A stretch of 64,000 nt of DNA. Origin: Sphaerolaimus hirsutus. Lineage: Eukaryota; Nematoda; Chromadorea; Monhysterida; Sphaerolaimidae. Shown in pieces: positions 24,285 to 37,239 of the stretch (its first letter is position 1; each line of letters opens with the position of its first letter). A model generated the notes under the pieces. That model saw only the letters and a list, made by a program, of their open reading frames with translations. It ran no database searches and was not told the DNA's origin. The stretch spans positions 24,686,787-24,750,786 of the forward strand of contig OZ038457.1 of the NCBI GenBank assembly GCA_964036195.1, read 5' to 3'. Made by a program: the position numbers and the translations under genes.

Positions 24285-24672
24285 TTACCTCAAATACCCC
24301 CCATGGGGGTTTATTATTTCGCCAGCAAAATTTGTGGGGGTGTTAATTCGATGGGGGGGGGTTATTCGAGGGGGGTTTATTTTTTTGTCAGAAATTTTCG
24401 TAAGGATCGTAAAATAGTAAATAGTAGGCCTTTGCGTACCCAAATCAGGTAATAAATGTATCCAAACAGGTTACCTATATTTGGACATAAGAACATAGAT
24501 AGCTACACGAACTAGTTTACCTATGTGTAGCTGCAATACAAATTAGCAGTAATAAATACATCATGTACATTGCATATACATTCCGGGGGGTATTTCGAGG
24601 GGGGCTATTTTTACCCCAGCCCATTTTGAGGGGGGTATTCAGGGGGGGGCAATTCGAGGTAATACGGTATTC
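24285..24672. repeat. MITE of the CCGTATTACCTCAAATACCCCC family
   Basis: ACCGTATTACCTCAAATACC on the left and CAATTCGAGGTAATACGGTA on the right are inverted. Runs of GGGGGGTATTTCGAGG lie between. Non-coding, intergenic. Confidence 0.75.
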
Positions 24673-25185
24673 ATATTTTCCTCGCAATGCTTTGTCTTCA
24701 CCGTGGTGTCATCAGGTATATTTACACAGAATTGGTCACATGACTCCATTCATCAAATTATGGTAAAATCCATGCAAAGCATGGATTCCGGTCAGCGAAA
24801 GTAAGTTTACCTACTTTTAATAAAAGGAAATTAAACCACTGTTTAATCACCGCGGGTAACCTGTCCAAGCATTCAGTGAAAGAAATGGGTAAACAGGCGC
24901 TATTATTATCTTTGTAAGGCTCATATTACAGCCTACTTTTATAACTTTTATAGCTGGCGAACGGGTTTATCGCGCGAAACGCCAAAAACCGTAATGGCGC
25001 CATAATGACTATCCTGGCGCCATTTTAAGATAAAATTTCTGATATCACGCTGAATTTTGGAAATTCTTTTATTCTCCGTTTGGTTTCGAACTCAGCATAA
25101 GAAGCAATCATTTCTGGGTCCTTTGAAACGCTTTTGGATCGCTCCGAAATGTGGGCGAATGCGTCAGTAATTCAACTGATTAACG

Positions 25186-25980
25186 CAGAGTTGCGAAAGT
25201 GTATTTACACTTACCCAAAATACCCGGGTAAATGGGTATTTGTATTTACACTTACACTTACACTTTCATAAAATACCCATACACTTTTTCACACTTTCCT
25301 GAGAAAAATACCCAGGTACAGAAAGTGTATTTTTTTCTTTCCGATGGCCCTGTTTTATGCTTTTGAGAAAGCATAAAATAGGGTCATGTACAAAAAATAA
25401 CTGCACAGTGCACACATGCAGTTAAATATGCATTGAATGTAGAAAATATGGCAAATGTACAAACTGGCATTTGATCTCCAACCTTTGATCAGTACTCATG
25501 GTATTCTACAGTTTCATCATACTTTTGTAAAAAGGACAAGATCAATGGAAATTCACCAGCTGGACACAAAGTCAACTGGCTTTTGCATTGACATTTGCTG
25601 CATGTCCAATCTTGCATTTAAGCAGTGTGTATAGCATTGCTTAATCAGTAAATATCAACACTGAAAAAGTGCCATTATAAGTGAACTTCATACCACTACA
25701 GTATTTGCTACAGTCTGAAATGTTTCATAAAAGGCAGTAAAATGTGAAATGATGCATAAAAATGACAAAAATATTGATCTAAAGGTGAAAACTGTGGTGT
25801 ATTCTAATGCTCAACAGTGAGAGCTCTTTCTAAAAAAAATTTTTACACTTACACTTTTTTTACACTTACCTAGGTATTTTTAAAATACCTTACACTTTTG
25901 GTATCCATACTCAAAATTTGGAAAGTGTATTTACACTTACACTTACACTTTCCAAAAATACCGGTATTTTAACAACTCTG
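25186..25980. mobile_element. hAT-like MITE, CAGAGTTG family, with 8-bp duplication
   Basis: Terminal CAGAGTTGCGAAAG and TTTTAACAACTCTG are flanked by GATTAACG at 25178-25185 and 25981-25988. The interior has repeated TTACACTTACACTT near both ends and about 500 bp of unique AT-rich DNA. Confidence 0.88.
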
Positions 25981-26278
25981 GATTAACGCAGGCATTCAAT
26001 TTCATTTTGTGCTGGATGCATTTCATTCACGTTTTTTGATGTGATGCAAAAGAATTCGTTTGAATTTCAAGATTCAACACTTTTTTTGTGTGTTTCTTAA
26101 CGAAAGTTGTAAATATTTACCTACACCGTGCTACCGTGCTACACATTTTTCTGAAGGAAACCGTCCATAATGACGTCATCGTTGATAAAATCAAAATTGT
26201 TCAAAAAAGAAGAAAAAACGCTTCAGGTTTCCACATCCGCCAATCATCTACTTAATTTATAAACGTACGTGACTTAAC

Positions 26279-26822
26279 TACTTACACTCCGGGAAATCTG
26301 TCTTTATGTTCCTGGCCAGGAACAAAAGAATAAATGTGTCCCCAATTAACATGCGACCTGTATCGGGATATAAATGGGATGAATTTTCGTAGATTAGGGT
26401 GCCTTTATGCCACATGTCGAGTTTTAGCTTTCTAGGTGCTTTGCTGCTCGTTTGACGGCCATCCAAAGTCAAATTTCCGGTAGATAAAAAGTCTTCTCTG
26501 TGAAAACATTATAACAAAGTAAAAACATATTAAATCAATGAAATAGAGTTGAGTGCAGGTCTTATTCATCATTTTAACACATTTTTTTCTTTATTATAAT
26601 GTTTTCACAAAAACGATGGAGAGTTTTTACTACCGGAAATTTGACTTTGGATGGCCGTCGAACGAGCAGCAAAGCACCTTGAAAGCACATGTGGCATAAA
26701 GACACCCTAATCTACGAGAATTCATCCCATTTATATCCCGACACAGTTCGCATGTTAATTGGGGAGACATTGTTTTTTTTGTTCCTGGCCAGGAACATAA
26801 AGACATATTTCCCTGAGTGCGG
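26279..26822. mobile_element. Foldback element with ~190-bp arms
   Basis: The left arm (26280-26475) includes ATGTTCCTGGCCAGGAACAA and CCATCCAAAGTCAAATTTCC. The right arm (26625-26820) is its reverse complement. The open frame in the left arm is mirrored in the right arm and is not treated as a gene. Confidence 0.75.
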
Positions 26823-27855
26823 GGTTGGCAAAATCTCAGAAAAGAATAATAAAAAAATATAAATAAAATGGAAAATTGAAGAATAAAATAAAATAAAATA
26901 AAACGGAAAATTTCAAAATAAAAATAAAAATTGTATAAAAATTCGAATTTTTGTAAAATTTTTGTAAAATTGTATACAAATTCATATTTTTGTAAAATTT
27001 GTATAAAAATTCATATTTTTTGTAAAAATTTTTTCTGTTGTTTATAGTTCAACCTGTTCATTCGCGGAGCTGGGGCAGTCCCAAGCCATGTAAAGTGTCA
27101 AAATGTCATATGAAATGGAATGGAAAGTGTCAATTTTCATGAAAATGTTAAGTAAAGTGTCAATTGTCATGACAAATATAAATTAAAGTGGAAACTGTAA
27201 AGCAAATTGTATCCAAATCTTATCTTTTGTATCCAAATCTTGTTGTTTTTGTAAGCAAATCTTATGTGAACATTTGGAAACAAAAACATAAGATTTGGAT
27301 ACCAAAAAATAAGGTTTGGATACCAAAACATAAGATTCAGATACACAATTTACACTCTGCATGACATTTGTCATGACAATTATACTTTGCTTGACATTTG
27401 AGATGCCAATTGACTCTTTACTACATTTGTCATGACAATTGACACTTTGCACAATGTTTTACAAATGCGCCCAGCACACTCCAGTAATCCTTCTACTGAA
27501 AATGCAAACCATTCTTATCAATAATTGTAACTTAACACTTGCAACTAGCTAACAATACATACTGCATGCAACTTTTGCAAAGTAATGGAAAAATTTGTCA
27601 CACGTTTTTCATGTTTAGGTCTAATTATCAAATTTTTCTGACCTTGCATGCAAGATTCTGATTTTTTGTAAAATTTCTGTAAAAATTTTGTAAAATTTTT
27701 GTAAAATGGTCCATTTTATTATTTTATTATTATTTTGGAATAAAATAATCTAAAATAAAATGAAACAAGAATAAAATAAGAATAAAATACATTTTTATAC
27801 AATTTTTATACAATTTGTATACAAATGATTTTTATAAAACCAAACCTGCCTGAGT
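26822..27855. repeat. AATAAAATAAA element with AAACCAAACCTG end and nested insert
   Basis: The left part GGGGTTGGCAAAATCTCAG matches the family at 19845. The right part ATTTTTATAAAACCAAACCTG is its inverted end. At about 27070-27460 it holds an introner-like unit with GGGGCAGTCCCAAGCC and GTAAAGTGTCAAAATGTCAT motifs. Confidence 0.55.
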
Positions 27856-28094
27856 GTACATAAATGAACTATGTTAAGTGAAAACGTTTTTTTGAAATTT
27901 TTTTGCGACATGAATCATTAGTATATGCCCGTGACTTGTAGAGCCAGTAGCGGTATGAGTGTTAAATAATAAATAAAATAAAATTAGGATAAATCTCGCT
28001 ATAGGTCACAGGGAAAGATCTTCAGATAAAATTGAAAGTGAAACGCTAACAGTGCCCGCAGAGTTGATTTAAGCTGAAATGGCGCCTTTGCACC

Positions 28095-29184
28095 TAGCAT
28101 TGGAAAAATCTCTGTGAGATTTATATTAAAAAAATCTCAGAAAATCTCAGAAAATATAAGATTTTCTGAGATTTATATTTTTTCCATGATTTTCCAGAGA
28201 GATTTTATTATATTTTCTCCTGATTGAGAAAATCTCTCGAGAAAATCTCTCTATATTTTCCCATTTTCACATTCACTAGTTTGCAATTCACTAGTTCATG
28301 TGTTTTTTTACCAAGTTTCATCTATTTTAAGCATATATTTGCTTATATACCCATTTTTGGCTATTTTGCCCCTATTTGTAGTTTTCCCTCCCCTTTTTCT
28401 GTTCTCTGTTCCAGCCAATAAAAAGTTATCTGAAATGCATTTTCTGTACTCAAGTACTTTCAAGAAGTATACATAGAGTACTGGTACTTTTTCAGCGGAA
28501 ATTTAGATGTATTTACTTAGTACTCAAGTATATGTATTTTTGCGTAAATGAAAATAAGTTTTAACCCCTGAACCATACTGAAGCCCTGCAGTCCCATGAA
28601 GACCCAGTGCTTAGTATGGGGCTGTACCTAAGCACCGGGTCTACATTGGCACTGGATTTTGCTACTTGTACAATGGGTAAACTTATGCACTGGGTTCTAG
28701 CCGTTTTAACAACCAAAGAGTTGACAGCCTGCTTTGGAAATATAGTTACCAAATTTTGGTGAAAAAGTCTGTGGGGATCTTCACACGTGAAAGTAATGTA
28801 TTCTACTATGAGAAAAATGTGCCTAAACCATATTTTTGTTCATTATTCAGATACTAAATACATGGTAGTACAAAGTGTGCCATCAGTAGACAATATGCTG
28901 TTATCATATGAAATTGTGAATGAAAAGGTTAACGTTAAACAACACATAATGTGCTTTGTATCTACTCTCAAACTCAATGGTTCAAACACCTTGAAATGTC
29001 AATTTAATCATACTTTAAGCGGAGAGATTTTATGAGATTTTTTTGAATTGCAAGAGATTTTCTCAGATGTTTAATTATATTTTCGAAAATGACCCAAGAG
29101 ATTTAATTATTTTTTTTCTTGAGAGATTTTCTGAGATAATATTTAATTATATTTTCTCAAAATCAGTCGTTTTTTTCAATGCTA
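28095..29184. mobile_element. TAGCATTGGAAAAA-family element, 1.09 kb, with 8-bp duplication
   Basis: Inverted ends TAGCATTGGAAAAA and TTTTTTCAATGCTA are flanked by TTTGCACC at 28087-28094 and 29185-29192. The flanks of the interior are rich in AGATTTTCTGAGATTT. A relative with the same TAGCATT ends and its own 8-bp duplication is at 30574-32095. The 8-bp duplication suggests a hAT-type transposase. Confidence 0.88.
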
Positions 29185-29522
29185 TTTGCACCACATTATA
29201 TTTTACACCTCAATATAATTAATACCTAACTTGTACTTACATTGCGTGATAGTTCTGAAAACATGAAACGAGACATCGCGTGCCGTCGCTCACTTAAACC
29301 GGAATGTTTCTCATAGAAGGATTTACCTAAATCGCTGCGTCAGAATCACTTCCCGAAATAGCCGCAATTCGATTAGACAAAATTCAAAATTCTCTTCATA
29401 TTTGAGATGTTTTAATTAATTTTTGCGAGTAATAAAAATGATAAATATTATCGCAATTAATTGAAACATTGCCAATTAATATTTTCATTATCACATTTAT
29501 GATATTAGACAAACAATCAATA

Positions 29523-32500
29523 ATGGATTATTCGCGGTCATTCACAATCATGAACGATGCCGTCAACGTGCTGGTGCAGTGCGACGACGGGTTCTACAGT
29601 GAAGGTAAATTGGCAAAACGTCCTGGGCCGAGATACAATTTGCAGTGCCATTTTTTTGCCGGGCAGCCCGACTCATTGTAAACACCTTCCCGGTCACGTC
29701 CGGCAGCCATTTTTTGATTTTACTTCTTATATCCTATCCCCAGTTCTAGAGCGCCCCCGAGGCTGAAACTTGGGGGAGATATTGTCGCAACCCCCCTCTA
29801 CTTCGCAAGAATTTTGGGGGTCGCGGCGACCCCTCTCAGGGTGGGTCGCCCTAAGTGCAAAATTATTTTTGGCTTTTTTGGTGTCCCATGGTAGGTCCGG
29901 CACCCGCTGATTTCTGAGCTGTGGGAGGGGTATGAGTCTAAAATTTTGGGGATGTGTTACCAACACCACTCCCCTACTATACACTATTCAAAAAATGTGA
30001 GATTTATGTGAAAAATTTCTCAAAAATTCGCTTATTCTCTAAAAAACACCACTCCCCAATAGATGGATGACAAAAAATTCACTTTCTGGAACTTTTTTAT
30101 TAGACACTCGAAGAGCTGGTTTACAATACTTAAAAGGGAATGGTTTGATGTTTAAAGTTATGTAAAGAACCATACCTCTAAAATGCCTGCATTGCAAAAT
30201 TTACTTGGGGGGAATTTCAAAGTGTAAATTTTGTAAATTTTTGTTCCTGCGATGATGTCATTATGATGTCATAAAATTCACCCTCAGTAAATTTTGCAAT
30301 ACAGGCATTTTAGAGGTATGGTTCTTTACATAACTTTAAACATTAAACCGTTCCCTTTAAAGTATTGTAAACCAGCTCTTCAAGTGTCCAATAAAAAAGT
30401 TCCAAAAAGTGAATTTTTTGTCATCCATCTATTGGGGAGTGGTGTTTTTTTAGAGAATAAGCGAATTTTTGAGAAATTTTTCACATTAATCTCACATTAT
30501 TGAATAGTGTATAGTAGGGGAATGGTGTTAATAACACATCCTTAAAATTTAAGATTTATACCCCTCCCACAGCTAGCATTCGAAAAATAACCCGTGATTT
30601 ATATTTTCGAAAATCACAATAAATATAAATAACCCGTGATTTATATATATTTATATTTTTTCCAAATTCTGAGTGATATATTTATATATATTTCTTAAAT
30701 TTGAAAAAAATCACTGAGAAAATCACTCATACTTGATACATTGTGGTGCAATGCTTGTGCTTCTTGGTAATTATTATGACGAATGGTGACATCACCATCA
30801 ATTAGTTTTCATTTTGTATGTGACATATCATTTTTGAAAACTGACAATGCTTTGTGACTTGCACCAATGTCAGCTGTTTTCAAATACCGTATTTCCTTGA
30901 AATACCCCCCGGGGGTGATTGTTTCATAGTGGTCTCGAGAGGGGGGGGGTCAAACGAGGGGGGGGGGGTATTTCGAGGAAATATGGTATGGGGAAAACTG
31001 TTACCATGGTGTCACCAGTGCCACTACCATATTTCTCCAATCAAAGCACCCCTGGTGCTTTACAAAATTGGAGCACTTTTCAAACTACTTTTCAAGTTCC
31101 GTTTATAACACCCTGGTGCAATGCAAATCACCGGGTGCTATACTATGTTTTGTTTGACAGCAATAGGTACTCAACTAATGATACTGACGGATCAACTTTT
31201 ATATGATTTAAGGTTGAATGCTTTTTCAATAATGCCACGACCCACAAATCTTTGAACACACGCACCATTCAAGTTTCCCTGGTGAAGTACACCAGAAGTG
31301 TTTGATTTCGCCGCAGCACGCAAATGAAAGCCGTGCACCATGCTAAATATGCATTTCGATAGGCATAATCTGTGCGAAAAGAACGCTGCATGAGCAACAG
31401 ATGGCTTTCCTTGCTGCAATATTATTTACGTTTACAGATGACCACCAAAATTTTTTTGGATGAGAAGTAAAGCACCCAGGTGCTTTACACGGAACATATT
31501 GCACAGCATAGCACCCCAGGAGCTTTGAACAGGGGGGGGGTGCTTTGATCGGAGAAATACAGTAGTGTCATCACAATGTTGCCAAGATGTAGCCATGTGC
31601 CAAAAAATGAGTTTTCACAGCACATCACCATTGAAAAAGTGCTGAGCATGAGCGCCTATTTAGTCAAACGTCCATTGCCACAACCAGGCACTATAGGTTG
31701 AGTGCTAAATGTTTGCAGTGCAAAATATTTTTGAAGTTTTCATTGAGGTTGAACTGAAGGTTGAATTTTTCTGTGATATTTGCTTGAGGTTTTCACTTGT
31801 AAAATATTGTATAAATGAATACTGATTGTGGAATGGTAATATATGGACTGTGGTATATTAGAGTAAATTTTTTGTGCTTGCAAATGGTAAATAAAGCCCA
31901 GAATATTGCTTGAAATTGAAATAAAGCGCAAGTGATTTTTTGAGATTTTTTTCGAGCTTAGAGTTATTTTTTTCAGTAATTTAATTATATTTTCTGGAGA
32001 CCTAGAGTGATTTATATATATTTATATTTTTTCCAATATTGGAGTGATATATTTATATATATTTTCCAAAAAATCGGTGATTTTTTCGAATGCTACCCAC
32101 AGCTCAGAAATCAGCGGGTGCCGGACCTACCATGGGACACCAAAAAAAGCCAAAAATAATTTTGCACTTAGGGCGACCCACCCAGAGAGGGGTCGCCGCG
32201 ACCCCCCCAATTCATGCGAAGTAGAGGGGGGTTGCGACAATATATCCCCCAAGTTTCAGCCTCGGGGGCGCCCTAGAACTGGGGATAGGATATAAGAAGT
32301 AAAATCACAAAATGGCTGCCGGACGTGACAGGGAAGGTGTTTATTTATAAAAGATTGCATGGTGTCGATTCTATCAGGTATTACTCCGAAACCCTGTAAA
32401 ATGTCTTGTAAAATTTCATGCAAAGCGTCAAAAGTCATGTAAAATGTCATGTAAAAGTTCAAACGACCGGTAAGTATTTAAGTATGAGCTATGAGCTGTA

Positions 32501-35500
32501 TGAGCATGAGTATGAGCTATTTTACATGACTTTTAACAATTTGCATGAAATTTTACATGGCATTTTACAGGGTCTGGGATTGAAACCTGATTTTGGTCGC
32601 CAATAACGATCAACTTATACAATTGAATTTCATGCACCCGGACTGTAGTGCACTGCCCCCTCTCAAATCAGTGAAAAATAAATTGCCCAAAAATTACCCA
32701 TTTTTGGAGCGCTTCTCGCAACCCGCAGCCGTACTGTTAGCCGACGCCAAGGGTGGAGATTTCGACGAGAATGTGAACGCGCGCCGCTGCTGCATTCACC
32801 TGGACGGGCTGGGCGGCAAGGCCATTCCCATGGAGGTCGACTACGCCAGACTCGTCTTTCCGAGCAGCGACGCTATGACTTCCCTGGTCGCCGTCGGTTT
32901 TGTTCATTCTAAATTTTGTCGCAAAATTCTGAAACAGCCACCCGGGTATAGCTACTTGGCGGGCCGAAATTTATGTGCAGAATTCTACCATAATTAAATG
33001 AATAGAATATAAATTTCGTAATTAATTATTCCATAGTAAAAACGAAATACCGTATTTCCTCGAAATACCCCCCTTAAAATACCTCCACTCGAAATAACCT
33101 CCCACAAAATGGACAATATGAAATAACAACCCCCCTCGAAAGGGGCAGGCCTGATACGCACATATGCCCGTTTTTTTTCACTTGACACTTTTTCAAGTTA
33201 TTTTCAGATATGAGTAAAGTGAAAAAAAGTTGCGCAATGACATGAGTGAACTTTTTTCACTTCACTCATATCTGAAAATCACTTGAAAATGTGTCAAGTG
33301 AAAAAAAAACAGTGAAAAATAGCCATTTTTCACTGTTTTTCATTTGACACATTTTCAAGTGATTTTCAGATATGAGTGAAGTGAAAAAGTTTACTAATGT
33401 CATTGCGCAACTTTTTTTCACTTTACTCATATCTGAAAATCACTTGAAAAAGTGTCAAACGAAAAAAACGGGCATATGTGCGTATCGGGCACGTGTGCGT
33501 ATCAGTGCACGCCCCCCTCGAAATACCCCCCCAATTTAGTGTAAAAAGAACGTATTCATTCATTCATTTCATGTAAAGATAATCATGCAGTATTCAGTAG
33601 AACTGTCTATTTTATCATTATTGCGTCGCAGCCGGGCGACTATTGCATGACGATGTGCGACCAGACGTTGCGCAACTGCGCGCCCGCTGTGGTCGCGTCC
33701 ATCCACACCGACCCCCGACTCGGCAGAGGCTACTTTTTACACATACTCGGCTGTCGCACGGCGGTGAATTTATTTTGAAAGTTTAAAATTTTTTTTAAAG
33801 TTTCTTTAAATTCTAATTTTAAACGAAACCTAGAAAATTTCGCAGGAATGGCGCGCGGCCGACCAGTGCCACATGATCACGCGCAACCAATTCAGACAGC
33901 TCTCCGACAACATCAACGACGGCATCAAATCCACGTACAGGTGCCGCTCCCAGACCCTGTAAAATGCCCTGGAAAATGTATAATGTCATGCAAAGTGACT
34001 AAAGTCATGTAAAATGAAAATGTCATGCAAAGTTTCAAAAGGCATTTAAAATGCCGTGTAAAATGTAAAGTGTCACGCAAAGCGTCAAAAGTCATGTAAA
34101 ATGTGATGCAAAGTGGCAAATGTCATGTAAAATGTGATGCAAAGTGTCAAAAGTCATGTACAATGTTATGCAAAGTGGCAAAAGTCATGTAAAATGTGAT
34201 GCACAGTGTCAAAAGTCATGTAAAATGTGATGCAAAGTGTGTCATGTAAAATGTTATGCAAAGTGTCAAAAGTCATGTAAAATGTCATGTGAGAGGTGAC
34301 AAATGTAATGCAAAGTGTCAAAAGTTCGTTTCCCATTTTCCAGGCCATTTCCCATGACTTTTACACTTTGCATGACATTTTACATTTTCCATGGCATTTT
34401 ACAGGGTCTGTGAGTGCCGCCAGGTGCCGCGTGCTCGCTTATCACATGAAGGCGGCCTGTTTCAAACCGGCCCACGTGCTCGGCCTGGCGGATGAGAGCC
34501 GCAGCAATGCCGCTTCTATGTGTAATTTTAATGTGTGGTGGCCCGATGGCACTCAGTCGACTATAAGGTGCGTTTTTGAGAGGTTTCTTTTTGGAATTTG
34601 TTGTATGAGGAGTGTTGTATGTGACACCCTGTGTATGTGAAGCGAGCATCTGAGGATGTAGAATTGCCAAGAATTGATGTAAAGCAATCTGGGGTCTATG
34701 TTTTGACCAGCCGAGTGAAAACCGAGCTATGTCATTGTAAAAGTACAGCTGTCAATATCTTTACAATGTCTACCCACAGCTCTTCTAACGATAAGTTGTG
34801 CAAATTTTTCAGACCAAACGCTCCATGTAACATCACACAGGGCATTTATTTGTTGGATTACGGTAATCACCATGAGACACTACATAAATACATGCATGCC
34901 CACCCAGCCGAGCAATGTTCTTCACGAACAGCGAGCAGCGGCTGGCGTCGGACGTGTGCAGGGGCGACGCCGTGCTGGCGCCCTGGCCCGACTCGAAGCC
35001 GCTGTGCTATTTCGTGTCGCGCGTGTACGACGCCGCCCAGGGCCAGCTCACTGTTATTTTGGATGGCAATGTGCAGTCGGTTCGACTTGACTATTAAAAA
35101 ATCATTGAATTAAGATACCTAATTAGGAATTGAGTATTAAACTTGAATTTTGAATAAAAACTTGAAAACGTGAAAATAATGCATTTTTCGGCAACTTTTA
35201 TTTGTCGTATGACTTTTTAAATATTTGTCATTACGCTGTAACTCCACATTAATAGCAAAACACTCACGCGCTCGTTCATCTATTTACCTACCGTATTTCC
35301 TCGAAATACCTCCCTCAAAATGGACACTATGAAATAATAATAACGTTACACATAAACAACGTATTACTACTGGGAGTTAAACAAATTCTGGCGAAATATT
35401 AACCCCCCTCGAAATACTCCCGCCCCTCCAAATACCCCCCGGCCCTCGTTTAACCCCCTCAAGATTTCCACTCTGAAGAACTAAACCCCCCGGGGGATAA

Positions 35501-35673
35501 TTCGAGGAAATACGGTAGTTGACAATGAAACCCTTTGCAGGACGCACGTTTCAGCGGCCGAATGTATCCATCTGGATGAGCGCCGTTATCGCCAGGTGGC
35601 GCTGCTCATCGCTCGCGCAAAGGGCAAGACTTATTTGGACATTCCACAATTGAATAGGGATACTAAATTGTGA
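29523..35673 (+). CDS. Protein with Tudor-like (DUF4537-like) segments; unnamed
   Basis: Exons: 29523-29604, about 32596 to about 32892, 33632-33763, 33846-33940, 34424-34567, 34908-35075, 35541-35673. Phases agree from 33632 to the stop. The first two junctions are unresolved. The N-terminus VLVQCDDGFYSEG resembles the start of a Tudor-like barrel (VLxxxxDGxY). The C-terminus has GDAVLAPWPDSKPLCYFVSRV, then QLTVILDGNVQTHVSAAE and DERRYRQVALLI, the layout of the DUF4537/Tudor-like module of vertebrate C11orf16 and VWA3-type proteins. The middle (CMTMCDQTLRNCAPAVV, QFRQLSDNINDG) is not recognised. The 34424 exon is preceded by an introner-like intron. A foldback element fills most of intron 1. 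Chromatin or cilia roles known for related modules cannot be assigned. Confidence 0.6.
29680..32345. mobile_element. Foldback element of ~560-bp arms, split by nested insertion
   Basis: The left arm (about 29680-30240) starts TAAACACCTTCCC. Its reverse complement runs 30285-30573 and resumes at 32096-32345, ending GGGAAGGTGTTTA. The gap is the nested element 30574-32095. Arm landmarks are CCTATCCCCAGTTCTAG/CTAGAACTGGGGATAGG and GTATAGTAGGGGAATGGTG. A related arm is at 560-835. It occupies intron 1 of the Tudor-like gene. Confidence 0.85.
30574..32095. mobile_element. Nested TAGCATTCGAAAAA-family element, 1.52 kb, with 8-bp duplication
   Basis: Inverted ends TAGCATTCGAAAAATAAC and TTTTTTCGAATGCTA are flanked by CCCACAGC at 30566-30573 and 32096-32103. 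It carries a CCGTATTTCCTTGAAATAC-family MITE at about 30885-30985 and another inverted block 31015-31555 (TGGTGTCACCAGTGC). Three levels of nesting are therefore visible. Confidence 0.88.
32385..32595 (+). mobile_element. Diverged introner-like element at the start of a coding exon
   Basis: The left end GTATTACTCCGAAACCCTG and the right end CAGGGTCTGGGATTGAAACCTG match the introner TIRs loosely. The body shows GTCATGTAAAATGTC and GACTTTTAACAATTTGC. Coding (VANNDQLIQLNF) begins just after it, at GTC 32596, with no AG before it in frame. The upstream side ends TTCTATCAG, so a small exon there is possible. Confidence 0.55.
33045..33545. repeat. CCGTATTTCCTCGAAATAC element with nested palindrome
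   Basis: The outer part has ACCGTATTTCCTCGAAATAC and later CCCCTCGAAATACCCCCCC. From 33150 to 33515 a nested palindromic unit starts GATACGCACATATGCCCG and ends CGGGCATATGTGCGTATC, with TTTCACTTGACACTTTTTCA repeated in both directions. It lies in an intron of the Tudor-like gene. Confidence 0.75.
33941..34423 (+). mobile_element. Introner-like intron of the Tudor-like gene (483 bp)
   Basis: The upstream exon ends ACG-TAC-AG. The intron starts GTGCCGCTCCCAGACCCTG and ends CAGGGTCTGTGAGTGCCGCCAG. CAG occurs at both edges, so this copy is a canonical GT-AG intron, phase 2. The interior is expanded by tandem GTCATGTAAAATGTGATGCA units of about 40 bp. Confidence 0.8.
35285..35520. repeat. MITE of the CCGTATTTCCTCGAAATAC family
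   Basis: ACCGTATTTCCTCGAAATACC and GGATAATTCGAGGAAATACGGTA are inverted ends. It is located in the last intron of the Tudor-like gene, ending about 20 bp before the final exon. Confidence 0.8.
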
Positions 35674-37230
35674 ATGCGGTTCATTACATTGATGTCGTTT
35701 TTCAGTGAAATATCGACTTTTGCGGTGCTTTTTTATTTGGATTGTTCGTGGTGAACTGAACACGAATGGTATGGGTCAGTCCCGCACTTGTGTCAAATGT
35801 CAAATGAAATTTAAAAATAAAATATTTCCGATAATTTGACAATTTAGGACTTTATCTCAAATTTAACTCTTTCGTGATGTTTACAGGATTTGCAGGACTC
35901 GCCCAGATTTTGATTTCACACTTGTAAATAACTGTACATACGTAAATCTTTACATGTAATTACATGAAATGAAACAATTTGAAGTCGATACGTGAATATA
36001 CGCAACGTTTTGCTCTTCACTGGTGATCATACATTTTAGACACGAAAACATTTGAGGCGTCGACTTCTAGAGCAGGGATGGTTTTAGTAAAATTGTTTAA
36101 AAGTTGTATTTTATTTTAATTTTTTTCATGTTTTACTTTATTTTATTCTTCAATTTTCCATTTAATTTTAATTTTATTTTTATTCTTTTTCTGAGATTTT
36201 GCTGACCCTGTTCTAGAGGTTGACAAATCTAGAAATGTCAACATTGACTCAGGCCCGTAATATTCACGGGTCCCCATCTTCACCTAGGAATGATCCTGCT
36301 CAATTTTGATCATTTTCAACAATTTGTCTAAATCCGCTGGCAATATGCCAACAATGAGTGCCACAATGAAACAATAATTGGTTCAAACATTGCCATGGCA
36401 CCATCAATCAACAAATGTTAGGTATATTGTTTATTGTGTGCATGATAGACTTATTTACGTTTGTCATAGGCAGATAACTCAGTTTTTGTCATATTTAGGT
36501 AACGAGGCCGACTACACAACACACGTCAAAAACTGTCCAAAATCTGTTGTCATCACAAAAATGTGGGTGACGAGATGAAGGTCGAGATGAAATCATTTGA
36601 GTCGACAGAGAAATGAGTCGACGTTTTATTTAGAATGCATAAGTTTATTTGTTTGGTGTATGAGTAATATATTAAATATGCATGCCTATATTCTCAAATA
36701 CGGTTCCGGCCCTAACATACCGTTTTTATTTAAAGTCGGTCCAATGGTTTGTGGTCGATGTCGAATATTTATCTCCTGATGAATTGCGGTCCTTCGAGAG
36801 CGGCGGAGACAAATGACAAAGGAAAAAATGGTTATTTATTGCGTGAAACGATTGGAGTGGCAGAAGGCAACAAGTGGCCATGGTAAAGCGCAAGAACTCT
36901 GGCGCCATCGGCAAATAGTAGTAAATACCACGTAGTTGTGCAAATATTTATGTTTGCGTTACGTTTCGAGTACTGAGTGAATACATATACGTCGTCTCCA
37001 TAAAAAGACCTGTTCTCACATTTATGTGTACTTTTTGAAAGTATCCGAGTATGAAAAGCGTATTTTTATACTGATTCACCAGATATTTTGAGCAAACTTT
37101 ATGGACTTCCAGTGTTTTTTTAAATATTTTGTGGACCTACTACAGCAACTCTGCCTGCCTGCAGTACCAGTGCCATGCGGTGTGGTTAAAACGGGTCAGG
37201 CGTATTACGCATGTAAACCCATTACGCATG
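35674..37230. other. Intergenic, no gene recognised
   Basis: An AATAAA near 35816 could serve the Tudor-like gene. At 36075-36220 there is a copy of the AATAAAATAAA family (GGATGGTTTTAGTAAAATTG to TCTGAGATTTTGCTGACCCTG). The rest is AT-rich with no coding frame I would support. Confidence 0.4.
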
Positions 37231-37239
37231 TAGACCCAT

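Noticed and set aside
26278-26472. Minus-strand open frame of 64 codons
   Set aside because: Its sequence is one arm of a foldback element and is mirrored at 26625-26820.
34380-34670. Minus-strand 96-codon frame
   Set aside because: It is antisense to the plus-strand exon 34424-34567, whose phases fit both neighbours.
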